A program made the position numbers and the translations under genes. The notes beneath the pieces are model-generated. The model searched no databases and was not told the origin of the DNA. It worked only from the letters and a program-made list of their open reading frames with translations. From Ridgeia piscesae (lineage: Eukaryota > Annelida > Polychaeta > Sabellida > Siboglinidae), in NCBI GenBank assembly GCA_025642075.2, contig JAODUO010000112.1, forward strand, positions 131,001-195,000: a stretch of 64,000 bases of DNA, in the 5' to 3' direction. Within the stretch, counting starts at the first letter, position 1. Each line of letters opens with the position of its first letter. This document shows, piece by piece, positions 31,101 through 37,544 of this stretch.

Positions 31101-33747
31101 GATACTCTCAACTGTGTTGGCTATAGTGTTTACTCTCAGCTCTGTATACTCACACCAATGCTGGAGCCTGGAGATACTCTCAACTGTGTTGGTTATAGTG
31201 TTTACTCTCAGCCCTGTATACTCTCACCAGTGCTGGAGCCTGGAGATACTCTCAGCTGTGTTAGTTATACTCTCAGCCCTGTATACTCTCACCAGTGCTG
31301 GAGCCTGGAGATACTCTCAACTGTGTTGGTTATAGTGTTTACTCTCAGCCCTGTATACTCACACCAATGCTGGAGCCTGGAGATACTCTCAACTGTGTTG
31401 GTTATAGTGTTTACTCTCAGCCCTGTATACTCTCACCATTGCTGGAGCCTGGAGATACTCTCAACTGTGTTAGTTATACTCTCAGCCCTGTATACTCTCA
31501 CCAGTGCTGGAGCCTGGAGATACTCTCAACTGTGTTGGTTATAGTGTTTACTCTCAGCCCCGTACACTCTCACCAGTGCTGGAGCCTGGAGATACTCTCA
31601 ACTGTGTTGGTTATAGTTTTTACTCTTAGCTCTGTATACTCACACCAGTACTGGAGCCTGGAGATACTCTCAACTGTGTTGGTTATAGTTTTTACTCTTA
31701 GCTCTGTATACTCACACCAGTACTGGAGCCTGGAGATACTCTCAACTGTGTTGGTTATAGTTTTTACTCTTAGCTCTGTATACTCTCACCAGTGCTGGAG
31801 CCTGGAGATACTCTCAACTGTGTTGGTTATAGTTTTTACTCTTAGCTCTGTATACTCTCACCAGTGCTGGAGCCTGGAGATACTCTCAACTGTGTTGGTT
31901 ATAGTGTTTACTCTCAGCCCTGTATACTCTCACCAGTGCTGGAGCCTGGAGATACTCTCAACTGTGTTGGTTATAGTGTTTACTCTCAGCTCTGTATACT
32001 CACACCAATGCTGGAGCCTGGAGATACTCTCAACTGTGTTGGTTATAGTGTTTACTCTCAGCCCTGTATACTCTCACCAGTGCTGGAGCCTGGAGATACT
32101 CTCAACTGTGTTAGTTATACTCTCAGCCCTGTATACTCTCACCAGTGCTGGAGCCTGGAGATATTCTCAACTATGTTAGTTATACTCTCAGCCCTGTATA
32201 CTCTCACCAGTGCTGGAGCCTGGAGATACTCTCAACTGTGTTGGTTATAGTGTTTACTCTCAGCCCTGTATACTCTCACCAGTGCTGGAGCCTGGAGATA
32301 CTCTCAACTGTGTTGGTTATAGTGTTTACTCTCAGCCCTGTATACTCTCACCAGTGCTGGAGCCTGGAGATACTCTCAACTGTGTTGGCTATACTCTCAG
32401 CCCTGTATACTCTCACCAGTGCTAGAGCCTGGAGATACTCTCAACTATGTTGGTTATAGTGTTTACTCTCAGCCCTGTATACTCTCACTAGTGCTAGAGC
32501 CTGGAGATACTCTGAACTGTGTTGGTTATACTCTCAGCCCTGTATACTCTCACCAGTGCTGGAGCATGGAGATACTCTCAACTGTGTTAGTTATACTCTC
32601 AGCCCTGTATACTCTCACCAGTGCTGGAGCCTGGAGATACTCTCAACTGTGTTGGTATACTCTCAGCACTGAATACTCTCAGTATTTTCCTATGTGAATT
32701 CAAGAATGGCTGAAACACTTGAGCAAACATTGCCCTGACATAAAATCATACCATTTACAAGCATTATTCTAAATAATCTGTCAAACGTGTACATCTTTGG
32801 CAGTGTTCGCCGCTATTACTTTCAATCTGCATTTGGTTGTCACTCCTGTTTAATCAGTGTAATTTTTTCCCAATCTAATTCAGATAAGAGTGACTCAAAT
32901 CAAATAAATGTAATGATGGCGACTAGTGCCAAAGACGTCCGAATTTGACAAATGATTTAAAATATACCATGGCACCATGCTCATCAAATAAATCATGGTC
33001 ACATATGCATGTGCATTCATGTGACGGTAGGTAGTTTATGTTCATACATTGTGTTGTTATGTAACTGGCATAAACAATCCTGGATGTGGTTGAACTAATG
33101 GTGGCCTTCACCCTGTGTCTGTAGGTGATGCGAGTGCGAAGGACATCGACATTGCCATGAAGCTGGGTGCAGGACATCCCATGGGGCCGTTGGAACTCGC
33201 TGACTACGTGGGCCTCGACACGACAAGTTTCATCATCGCTGGTACGTGTGTCATCAATGTCATGTCACTTCTCGCTAAATTGTATATATAATGTAGTCTT
33301 CGATTGGCTGTCGGTGTATGTGGATATAGTAGCCGTATTCTACATTAGATCCTATCTAAATTACAAAATAAGACCCTTGTAATCAAGACCTTTTGGGAAA
33401 TGTTGTGGAATTTGACCGTTTAGAGACTGCAATCCTGGTGTAGTGTACTTGTGTGTGTCCAGTGTACTTGTGTTTGTGTGCGTCTCTGTCCCTTGTCACA
33501 AACAGGTCTGAACACACGTGAAGAAGTTTTGAAGTGACGTTTCTGCCGTCAGTGTTGTTTCAGCTTGCACTGTGAATGACTGTCAGAGGTTGTGGTTATG
33601 CCTGACCTTACATTGTACATTGTAGGGTGGCATGAGAAGTTCCCAGATAACCCTCTGTTTCACAAGATTGCCCTGCTGGACAAGTTGGTGGAAGAGGGTA
33701 AACTGGGCGTGAAGAGTGGAGAGGGTTTCTACAGCTATAAGAAATAG
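1..33747 (+). CDS. HADH: 3-hydroxyacyl-CoA dehydrogenase, mitochondrial (3' six coding exons, 5' end outside window)
   Basis: Spliced exons 1-158, 733-859, 1181-1270, 1494-1566, 33125-33241 and 33626-33747 join in one frame with GT-AG borders to give 228 residues and a TAG stop. The product oxidises L-3-hydroxyacyl-CoA to 3-ketoacyl-CoA with NAD+, step three of mitochondrial beta-oxidation. Visible: the end of the Rossmann domain ([10 protein letters not shown]), the SNTSSL loop with the substrate serine, the catalytic histidine in LHFFNPVP, the partner glutamate in KLLEV, the conserved asparagine in GFIVNRLL, the C-terminal dimer domain ([20 protein letters not shown]) and the ending GEGFYSYKK. 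The fit to vertebrate HADH is near gap-free. The start, mitochondrial presequence and NAD-binding glycine loop lie upstream of the window. No catalytic residue is missing. The 31.6-kb intron between the fourth and fifth exons here is the oddity. Confidence 0.96.
159..732 (+). other. HADH intron
   Basis: GT-AG intron between the first two exons. An open stretch across it reads into the next exon in the correct frame only from position 733. Nothing else recognised. Confidence 0.85.
733..859 (+). CDS. HADH: HADH exon with catalytic His/Glu
   Basis: Acceptor TTGTAG, donor GAG|GTGAGG. The first base completes a Gln codon, then [11 protein letters not shown] ... [15 protein letters not shown]. Carries the substrate-binding serine, the catalytic histidine and its glutamate. 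Confidence 0.96.
1181..1270 (+). CDS. HADH: HADH exon
   Basis: Acceptor GCACAG, donor AAG|GTAGGT, 30 whole codons ([10 protein letters not shown] ... GKTTVQAK), the linker leading to the DTPGF segment. Confidence 0.94.
1494..1566 (+). CDS. HADH: HADH exon ([11 protein letters not shown])
   Basis: Acceptor CTCCAG, donor G|GTAGGC, leaving one base over. Encodes [20 protein letters not shown], including the active-site asparagine. The next intron is 31.6 kb. Confidence 0.96.
1567..2282. other. Intron stretch without recognised features
   Basis: AT-rich intron sequence. I see no coding similarity, tandem repeat or inverted repeat. Confidence 0.6.
2283..2605. repeat. ~80-bp tandem repeat, four copies
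   Basis: The phrase TTCATCATCACCTC recurs at about 2297, 2370, 2450 and 2530, followed by ACATTCTATCATTTATAGAA and TTTTTCATGTACTGCAGTTG. The first and last copies are the most diverged. Open frames across it come from the periodicity. Confidence 0.9.
2724..2766. repeat. Short GGTCATCT direct repeats
   Basis: Five to six copies of a CATCTGGT-type motif of about 8-10 bp. Confidence 0.8.
2925..2980. repeat. 19-bp inverted repeat, hairpin
   Basis: Arms 2925-2943 and 2962-2980 pair at 18 of 19 positions around an 18-nt loop. A second partial complement (GGGGTAGTGCGGT against CCCTACCGCAATAC near 2985-3005) could extend or compete with the fold. Could be a small foldback element or a structured RNA. 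Confidence 0.8.
3151..3590 (+). promoter_or_regulatory. Promoter-like segment with CCAAT boxes and ETS site
   Basis: An inverted CCAAT (ATTGG, 3486-3490) and a direct CCAAT (3515-3519) lie 24 bp apart and flank an ETS core (AGGAAGTG, 3500-3507). A further CCAAT is at 3151-3155. An ATG ORF begins at 3591, 70 bp downstream. Function is inferred. Confidence 0.4.
3165..3461 (-). other. Open reading frame without ATG, acidic and Ser/Asp-rich
   Basis: About 98 open codons read away from the CCAAT/ETS block (including [20 protein letters not shown] and [16 protein letters not shown]). The frame has no internal or upstream ATG, only TTG. An AATAAA on this strand lies at 3048-3043. It may be one exon of an antisense transcript or a chance opening. 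Confidence 0.25.
3591..3785 (+). CDS. Small ORF, hypothetical, possibly hAT-derived
   Basis: Sixty-four codons from ATG to TGA, rich in Lys, Ser and Glu in its N-terminal half ([20 protein letters not shown], then [14 protein letters not shown]). The K-Y-x-S-x-W-x-x-E-F pattern is reminiscent of leader segments before BED-type zinc fingers in hAT-derived proteins, but no zinc finger follows. A CCAAT/ETS promoter-like block precedes it and AATAAA follows at 3803-3808, so a minimal transcription unit is possible. It could equally be a fragment of a dead element: a GGGGGGCATG...CCTGGACCCCCC motif at about 4036-4059 looks like transposon sequence. No signal peptide or membrane segment. Confidence 0.3.
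   Translation: MSEKSEKFLKKSKYDSKYKSEWASEFAGVVKGSEETRTHDGNEDARRAHIEMDRNAVLLELFIL
3803..3808 (+). terminator. AATAAA poly(A) signal after small ORF
   Basis: Canonical hexamer 18 bp after the small ORF's stop codon. Several more AATAAA-like hexamers occur in the AT-rich DNA that follows, so specificity is low. Confidence 0.35.
4160..4194. repeat. (TA)n microsatellite
   Basis: About 17 uninterrupted TA dinucleotides. Confidence 0.95.
4244..4303. promoter_or_regulatory. Paired CRE sites flanking an E-box
   Basis: Two perfect palindromic CREs (TGACGTCA at 4244-4251 and 4296-4303) lie either side of a CACGTG E-box (4271-4276). Known binding classes are CREB/ATF and bHLH factors. The role inside the HADH intron is inferred. 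Confidence 0.4.
5125..5410. repeat. Two-copy diverged GC-rich tandem duplication
   Basis: Two blocks (about 5129-5255 and 5264-5407) share CGCGATCGTG, CAGATTTGGCTC, GTCTGTGAT and the GGTG(G)GGAACAGCAA ending, offset about 150 bp. CpG-rich compared with the flanks. Open frames on the - strand span both copies, but no domain is recognised. Confidence 0.6.
5847..5930. promoter_or_regulatory. CCAAT pair plus heat-shock element
   Basis: An inverted CCAAT (ATTGG, 5847-5851) and a direct CCAAT (5878-5882) precede a three-unit heat-shock element GAATGTTCTAGAA at 5911-5923 (nGAAnnTTCnnGAAn). An extra TTCGAA sits at 5896-5901. HSF binding is inferred from the match. Confidence 0.4.
6201..6214. promoter_or_regulatory. 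AACGCGTACGCGTT palindrome
   Basis: Perfect 14-bp palindrome with two ACGCGT cores in a CpG-rich patch (6180-6250) that also holds TACGTATACG and TGACGTG. May bind a dimeric factor. Confidence 0.35.
6337..6412. repeat. 20-bp minisatellite, four copies
   Basis: Four units of a GTCACCCACGCTGTCACGAG type in tandem. Confidence 0.9.
7044..7175 (-). pseudogene. MADF-domain exon, copy 1
   Basis: 132 nt between an AG acceptor (CGCAG) and donor GTAAGT, phase 1 on both sides. The translation contains [20 protein letters not shown] and [19 protein letters not shown], which has the W-x-x-YP-x-L-x-D-x-x-H-P-x-Y pattern of MADF (Myb/SANT-like DNA-binding) domains. A candidate upstream exon at 7606-7691 joins it in phase. 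MADF proteins are DNA-binding factors and also occur as the second protein of PIF/Harbinger transposons. No stop or frameshift, so it may be an exon of a live antisense gene; the pseudogene label reflects the surrounding transposon debris. Confidence 0.6.
7606..7691 (-). CDS. Candidate exon upstream of MADF exon copy 1
   Basis: 86 nt between acceptor TTTGCAG and donor GTAAGTG on the - strand. The one leftover base fits the two-base start of the MADF exon at 7175. The reading [20 protein letters not shown] is unassigned. Support is splice-site quality and phase only. Confidence 0.3.
7695..8345 (-). pseudogene. En/Spm (CACTA)-like transposase N-terminal fragment
   Basis: An acidic stretch ([20 protein letters not shown]) leads to [20 protein letters not shown] and a hydrophobic run ending LLNLHFLP. 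This pattern (PLYPG...I...LLI...LL.LH.P) precedes the tnp2-type transposase domain in animal En/Spm-like proteins. The catalytic domain is absent, so this is at best a truncated remnant. Assigned from pattern memory. Confidence 0.4.
8600..10080 (-). pseudogene. Mutator-like transposase, decayed and interrupted
   Basis: The longest intact piece (9243-9947) carries [58 protein letters not shown] and [10 protein letters not shown], features of the metazoan Mutator-like transposase domain. The frame then breaks: [20 protein letters not shown] is read in another frame (about 9240-9140), followed by [20 protein letters not shown] and THLSQTQ to about 8920. An in-frame TGA lies just upstream of 9947. 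A 266-bp MITE splits the C-terminal part at 8650-8915. With at least two frameshifts or stops plus an insertion, the element is dead. Confidence 0.75.
8650..8915. mobile_element. 266-bp MITE with 14-bp TIRs and ATGAT target duplication
   Basis: Termini CAGGGGTAGAAATA and TATTTCTACCCCTG are perfect inverted repeats. ATGAT at 8645-8649 and 8916-8920 is the target-site duplication. The interior has about seven GGTAGTC/GACTACC motifs and no coding capacity. CAGGGG ends resemble hAT-type MITEs, but a 5-bp duplication is short for hAT (8 bp). Confidence 0.88.
10200..12035. other. Intron stretch without recognised features
   Basis: Moderately AT-rich intron sequence. No coding similarity, tandem array or terminal repeat seen. 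Confidence 0.6.
12089..12220 (-). pseudogene. MADF-domain exon, copy 2
   Basis: Same length (132 nt), acceptor, donor GTAAGT and frame as the copy at 7044-7175, and open throughout. Differences are scattered substitutions; it reads [18 protein letters not shown] and [15 protein letters not shown]. The similarity runs on about 50 bp past the donor (GCATTATAAATGAAATACAA) but stops soon after the acceptor. No companion exon was found before the gypsy array. Confidence 0.6.
12381..13990 (-). pseudogene. Gypsy-satellite unit 1
   Basis: Protease DTGA is intact. The RT metal-binding motif reads YIDE instead of YxDD. A stop codon lies just after the conserved RT block CVxYL. Frames are broken in several places. 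Confidence 0.8.
13991..15604 (-). pseudogene. Gypsy-satellite unit 2
   Basis: Protease motif altered to DTEA, RT motif YIDN, same stop after CVDYL. A short deletion lies in the segment before RT (14598-14610). Confidence 0.8.
15605..17236 (-). pseudogene. Gypsy-satellite unit 3
   Basis: Protease DTEA, RT motif YIND. Unlike the others, this unit lacks the shared stop before [10 protein letters not shown]: the codons there read KLPLIREA, leaving the RT palm segment open at 15840-16085. The gag-protease frame is open from 17035 to 16295. Confidence 0.8.
17237..18842 (-). pseudogene. Gypsy-satellite unit 4
   Basis: Protease DTGA, RT motif YIND, shared stop after CVDYL. A few bases are lost near 18247 compared with other units. 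Confidence 0.8.
18843..20456 (-). pseudogene. Gypsy-satellite unit 5
   Basis: Protease DTGA, RT motif YIDD, shared stop. Nearly identical to unit 6 from about 19074 upward. Confidence 0.8.
20457..22079 (-). pseudogene. Gypsy-satellite unit 6
   Basis: Protease DTEA, RT motif YIDD, shared stop. Differs from unit 5 at only a handful of positions over about 1.5 kb. Starts beside an expanded C run near 20472. Confidence 0.8.
22080..23703 (-). pseudogene. Gypsy-satellite unit 7
   Basis: Protease DTGA, RT motif YIDD, shared stop. The pre-RT region is open from 22975 to 22541. C run at about 22096. Confidence 0.8.
23704..24962 (-). pseudogene. Gypsy-satellite unit 8 (truncated)
   Basis: Protease DTGA, RT motif YIDD (followed by V), shared stop. 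Ends inside the gag CCHC knuckle ([14 protein letters not shown]), where unrelated LINE sequence starts. Confidence 0.8.
24963..26460 (-). mobile_element. Internally deleted CR1/jockey-type LINE remnant
   Basis: From high to low coordinates: a probable 5' region (26150-26460); an ORF1 start with a PHD-like Cys-rich motif ([20 protein letters not shown], 26142-25927); a coiled-coil segment ([19 protein letters not shown], about 25889-25820); then, with a frameshift, RT blocks [16 protein letters not shown] and [20 protein letters not shown] (25816-25613), [20 protein letters not shown] (25556-25329) and [17 protein letters not shown] (25383-25280). The endonuclease and N-terminal RT are missing between the coiled coil and RT, and the FADD-box region is lost after LLFL. 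Non-autonomous and dead. Confidence 0.75.
26461..28700. other. Intron stretch, one diverged direct repeat
   Basis: A segment at about 27197-27285 (GAATATTTCAACTT... CTCTATCCATTTAT) recurs with many changes at about 27521-27610. TTTATTTATAAAGCACTGTA at about 27596 looks like the tail of a dispersed repeat. No coding similarity recognised. Confidence 0.55.
28703..28894. repeat. CCCACCT minisatellite (G-rich on - strand)
   Basis: About 27 units of a 7-bp CCCACCT repeat, with CACCCCC variants at 28805-28860. The - strand carries dozens of closely spaced GGG runs, so G-quadruplex formation is likely. The long open frames on both strands are artefacts of a 7-bp repeat. Confidence 0.97.
29035..29690. 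repeat. 34-bp minisatellite
   Basis: About 19 units containing TCCACATGACTTCAGTTCAC and TCAAAGTTGTTT. The central units (29130-29590) are almost uniform, alternating TTTAGT and TTTTGT variants. Edge units are more diverged. Confidence 0.95.
29725..32685. repeat. 65/72-bp minisatellite with higher-order blocks
   Basis: More than 40 units built on CACCAGTGCTGGAGCCTGGA, GATACTCTCAACTGTGTTGG and ACTCTCAGCCCTGTAT. Two lengths mix: 65 bp, and 72 bp with a 7-bp insert (AGTGTTT or AGTTTTT). Blocks at about 30710-31260 and 31560-32110 repeat the same order of variants 850 bp apart. Open frames of up to 294 codons on the + strand come from 72-bp units (a multiple of three) and are not genes. Confidence 0.97.
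32690..33124. other. Intron end before HADH exon at 33125
   Basis: Unique-looking intron sequence with nothing else recognised. Confidence 0.6.
33125..33241 (+). CDS. HADH: HADH exon (C-terminal domain)
   Basis: Acceptor CTGTAG, donor [27 protein letters not shown] and the following [16 protein letters not shown] match the helical dimerisation domain. Phase agrees with the exon ending at 1566, so the giant intron is genuine or at least splice-compatible. Confidence 0.95.
33626..33747 (+). CDS. HADH: HADH terminal coding exon
   Basis: Acceptor [26 protein letters not shown] ... GEGFYSYKK then TAG at 33745-33747. The stop is followed at once by GTATGT, a donor-like sequence (see the 3' UTR entry). 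Confidence 0.95.
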
Positions 33748-34402
33748 GTATGTGTGCGGTACTCTGCCTCCAGATGTCGTGTGTCTTTCGTAATTAAAGT
33801 CACTTCGTATGTTCAGTTACCTTGAATTATAATTTCGGAACATGGTTATTTATTGCCAGAAGGGTTTGCTGAATTAGCGCCCAAACTTCAGGAAGTTGCA
33901 GTCAGCATTGCTTATCTCGATACAACTGTTATCTTGGTTTTTTATATGAGTGTTAAGAATATTGTATTAACATTTAGGAATATGCTTACAGAGTGACGTG
34001 ATGTGTTTGTCAGTTTTGTCTTAACCATTCAAGCTGCTAGATTATCACAATCTATAAATGTGACGTGTTCTAACGAAATGAGTCATGTCAACCAGCTTGA
34101 TTTCGAGAAAACACTGTATAAACCTGCAATGATGATTTTTGACGATTTCGATTTTGTCAGCAAAGTACAGTTTAATATCTTTTCTGTCAATTGGCAATGC
34201 TTATTTCTCATTTATATTACTATTTTAGTATGTTCTTTGGGGTTTCCCTCAAAGCATAGTGGACGTATTTGGTACTATAGGAAAGCCCAGAATGCCCTCT
34301 CTTGGATTCTTGTAGCAGGAATCCCCACTCAACTTATGCCAATAGCAGCACTTATCCGAAAGGCCCGAGGATCATGTCTATAATATTATATTAGATGGTC
34401 AC

Positions 34403-34472
<70 letters not shown>

Positions 34473-34493
34473 ATATATATATATATATATATA
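34403..34493. repeat. (CTAT)n-(TA)n compound microsatellite
   Basis: About 17 CTAT units run directly into about 10 TA units. Confidence 0.95.
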
Positions 34494-35072
34494 ATATGTC
34501 GGGAGATCATGTATATATATTTGAGGATCATGTGTGTATATATATATTGGTGGATTGTTTCAATATTAGCATAGCTGACAGTAGTCAATCACATTAACAT
34601 AACTTTAAGAACTGGATTACCATGTTTCAGGTGCACAAACAGATGTCTTGATGGGAGGCGACATATTACATCGTCTTAGATGGACACGAATACCCATTCA
34701 TTTGATGTGTTCGAAACGGCAGTCATGACGACTAACAATTTATCTAATTCCGTGTGAAGCGTGATGTGCATATTTTACAAAAATAATAACTTCTAAGTCG
34801 TGCTGTAGATTTTGAAATCTGTGTTATTATTAATCTTTATAACTTATTCATTGTTCAAATATGATGGTTGTCTCTTTTTCTTGTGGTGAAAGTTCTATAG
34901 AATGCAGAACTGTTGGTAATATTAATACTGTATATTTAATGTGGTCACGGAAGGCACCAAATTATATCATGGAAACTCAGGAATTCTGCAACAAGTCCAG
35001 TGCAATCACGAGCATCTTGTGTGAAATTATCATCTGTGGTGTTACGCAGCTTTTGCGTTGGAATTAATTTGC

Positions 35073-35078
35073 AATAAA
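35073..35078 (+). terminator. Candidate HADH poly(A) signal
   Basis: AATAAA in GCAATAAAGTGAG, 1.3 kb after the stop. It is the candidate I noted after the possible 3' UTR acceptor. Confidence 0.45.
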
Positions 35079-35241
35079 GTGAGATTTAACAATATTGATC
35101 AAGACATGTACTCATGATCAACAGGGACCGTATTAGAATTGGGGGTCACAAGATACCTTACAGACTTGTTACATCTAACCGTCTAACGGTAGATTGGTTT
35201 CGCAGACACAATTAATTTGGTTGTCTCACATTGTATTGAGA

Positions 35242-35247
35242 TTTATT
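35242..35247 (-). terminator. Candidate KLHL poly(A) signal
   Basis: AATAAA on the - strand, 2.1 kb past the KLHL stop and about 165 bp from the HADH signal on the other strand. The two genes would end tail to tail. Confidence 0.4.
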
Positions 35248-36860
35248 TTACACCATACATTCAAATTGAACACTTTTATACCATACGTTCACAAGTGAAT
35301 GTATTCATGCACATACGATGTTCTCTACAGCACGCTCACCCTTGGTCATGTAAGCCGTGAACAATGTAGAACTAAATAGAAATACTGATACAAATAATGA
35401 TTTACTGCAACAGATTATCGTTGGCCACCCTATCACAGTAGATCCAGCAACCACATTGTGCACTGGACCTGGTGGGGGTCTGACACAATAGTTATCTACA
35501 CAAATAGCCTATCATCAGTAGCAATAACATAACATCACAAACTTTACAGCTTATTAAGAACACATGACATCACTAAACACGTATGCATATCACAGACAGT
35601 ATCTGCCTGCATAAACAGCTCTCAGTGAGAAAGACATACTTTAGGAAAATGTATAGCTCCCCAACAAAATGTACTGCGGAACCTGCAACGTTTTCCGACT
35701 TAAGATATTTTTACCAATGCCAATTTGCACTAACACCGGCTTCACTCACTACATGATGCCCCTGTTTAATTGTTCCCACGATACACGCTGATGACCACCC
35801 CAACTGTATGTGTAACGCATACAATTTTTTGAGACTGCAAACTTCCCACACACACTGACATCATTAAATTTGTGTTAGATAATGGTTCCATTGCTTCTGC
35901 AAATGGCAGTAGACAGAAAACGTGTACATCTAAGGCAAATTTAAGTACATTATAAGTAGTAGTTTTTACAAAAGGTTACGTTTACTTTCAGTGATCTGAC
36001 ATTGTTCGATAACAATGAAAAAGTGTACCATTACTTTACAATAATATATTCTTGTAAAGTAACGGTAATCTTTCATTTTGTGCAACAGCAAAGCGGAATG
36101 TACAATTTGAACCATAGAATCGACGACAGTTGGTCGTCCGTATATTTCCTGTGTACCATTTCATGACTAGCACTCACTAGAGCTTCAGACGCTGTACGTA
36201 ATATTAATACTAAGGTGGGGTAAATATCTTTGGCACCTATCACTGCAAGACTGTCCACCTGGTGGCAGTCGCAGACACTACATCCATCCACACAGTGAAC
36301 TGCTACAACACATTATCTCTACGTCGACCACCCTCACAAACAACGTGCTAAAATAGCAATGTTTTTATATCGTGCCTTCACTAGCCAATTATATCTAAGC
36401 AGTGCACATATTTGTAATAGTTTTATATACAACATGCGAGCACTTTGGACCCAAGAACACAGCCTTCATGACATCCAGACCCATTAGTCCATGTTGATCA
36501 AGTACAGCTTTGTATTTAAAGCATTTCTGTCACCAAAACTGCATACCAGCCATAGCAGATTCCATTGCAGCTAGGCCAGGCACTGGTAAAGTGGCAGCAC
36601 AAATCTGACCGCAATGGATTGCAGTCAGATTCAGAGACAGTCACTGTTGTAGCGACCATGTGGTCACTGTTAAGGCGGCCATGCAGAAAACAACATATTA
36701 CACAATATCATGACTGCTTCCCACCAACCAACAAAGAGATACTTGTAACAACTGGTTGGGTCTGTGTTACAGCTTCGTTGACACAAACTGCTGGACAATC
36801 TCACTCTTTTTTAAAGAATCATGACCATCAGAAAGGTCTTTGTATGCGGTACAAACTCCT
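35248..36860 (-). other. Probable KLHL 3' UTR / intergenic, no gene seen
   Basis: AT-rich, with no recognisable coding or repeat structure. If the signal at 35242 is used, this is KLHL 3' UTR. Confidence 0.4.
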
Positions 36861-36861
36861 G

Positions 36862-37395
36862 CAGTAACTGTGACTGTAGAAGTAGTTTGTGTATGACACA
36901 GACATCACTGTAGCTGTGACTATCAAAGGGGTTTGTCTATGATACAGACACCCCTTTGGAGCTATGACTCCGAGTGGGTTATCTGTAATACAGGTACCAC
37001 AGATGGTTGCTTATCTATACAAACTCCCCTGGAGCTGTGATTGTCTGAGTGTCTTGTCTATGATAGACATCGCTGTAGCTGTGACTCTGAGTGGCTTGCC
37101 TTTAACACAAATGCCCTGCATGACTGTCAGTGGAGCTTGTCTACGATACATACATCGATGTAACTGTGGCTTGCCTTTAACACAAATGCCCTGCATGACT
37201 GGCCGAGTGGCTTGTCTATGATACAGACATCGCTGTAGCCGTGACTCTGAGTGGTTTGCATTTAACACAAATGCCCTGTATGACTGTCAGAGTGGCTTGT
37301 CTATGATACAGACACCGCTGTAGCTGTGACTCTGAGTGGCTTGCCGTTAACACAAACACCTTGCATGACTGTCAGAGTGGCTTGTCTATGATACA
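36862..37395. repeat. 85-bp degenerate tandem repeat overlapping KLHL stop codon
   Basis: TGACTGTCAG-type landmarks at 37196, 37281 and 37366 are 85 bp apart, with more diverged copies down to about 36862. Each unit carries GGCTTGTCTATGATACAGAC, which on the - strand is the coding end of KLHL (IIDKPL). The unit at 37366-37395 is the real exon end. Confidence 0.88.
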
Positions 37396-37544
37396 GACGC
37401 CGCCATAACTCCGGCCTGTCATCATTGACGTGTTCAGTACATTCCATGTGTCTAACTTGTGATTGTAGAACTCCACGGAGCCGAGATTGCTCGACCCATC
37501 ATCTCCTCCAACTACATAGAGCAGTCCATCATGGGCCACCACAC
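37372..37544 (-). CDS. KLHL3: KLHL coding exon 11 (Kelch 6, stop)
   Basis: [20 protein letters not shown] ... [18 protein letters not shown] at 37374-37372. The preceding intron holds a 2.2-kb 41-bp array. Confidence 0.94.

Larger units (their letters stand above)
1567..33124 (+). other. 31.6-kb HADH intron, host of most mobile DNA here
   Basis: Bounded by donor G|GTAGGC and acceptor CTGTAG with matching phase. Contents are listed separately. Nearly all recognisable transposon coding remains in it (MADF exons, En/Spm-like, Mutator-like, gypsy array, CR1-like) are antisense to HADH. Confidence 0.9.
33748..35090 (+). other. HADH 3' UTR region, possibly spliced, with poly(A) signal
   Basis: The stop codon abuts GTATGT; a possible acceptor TTTCAG ends at 34630; AATAAA lies at 35073-35078. 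This fits either a long contiguous 3' UTR or a 3' UTR intron 33748-34630 followed by a last non-coding exon. An open stretch at 34003-34383 has no recognisable domain. A (CTAT)n/(TA)n microsatellite sits inside at about 34403-34493. Confidence 0.45.

Noticed and set aside
31295..32179. 294-codon open frame on + strand
   Set aside because: Produced by 72-bp repeat units (a multiple of three) lacking stops.
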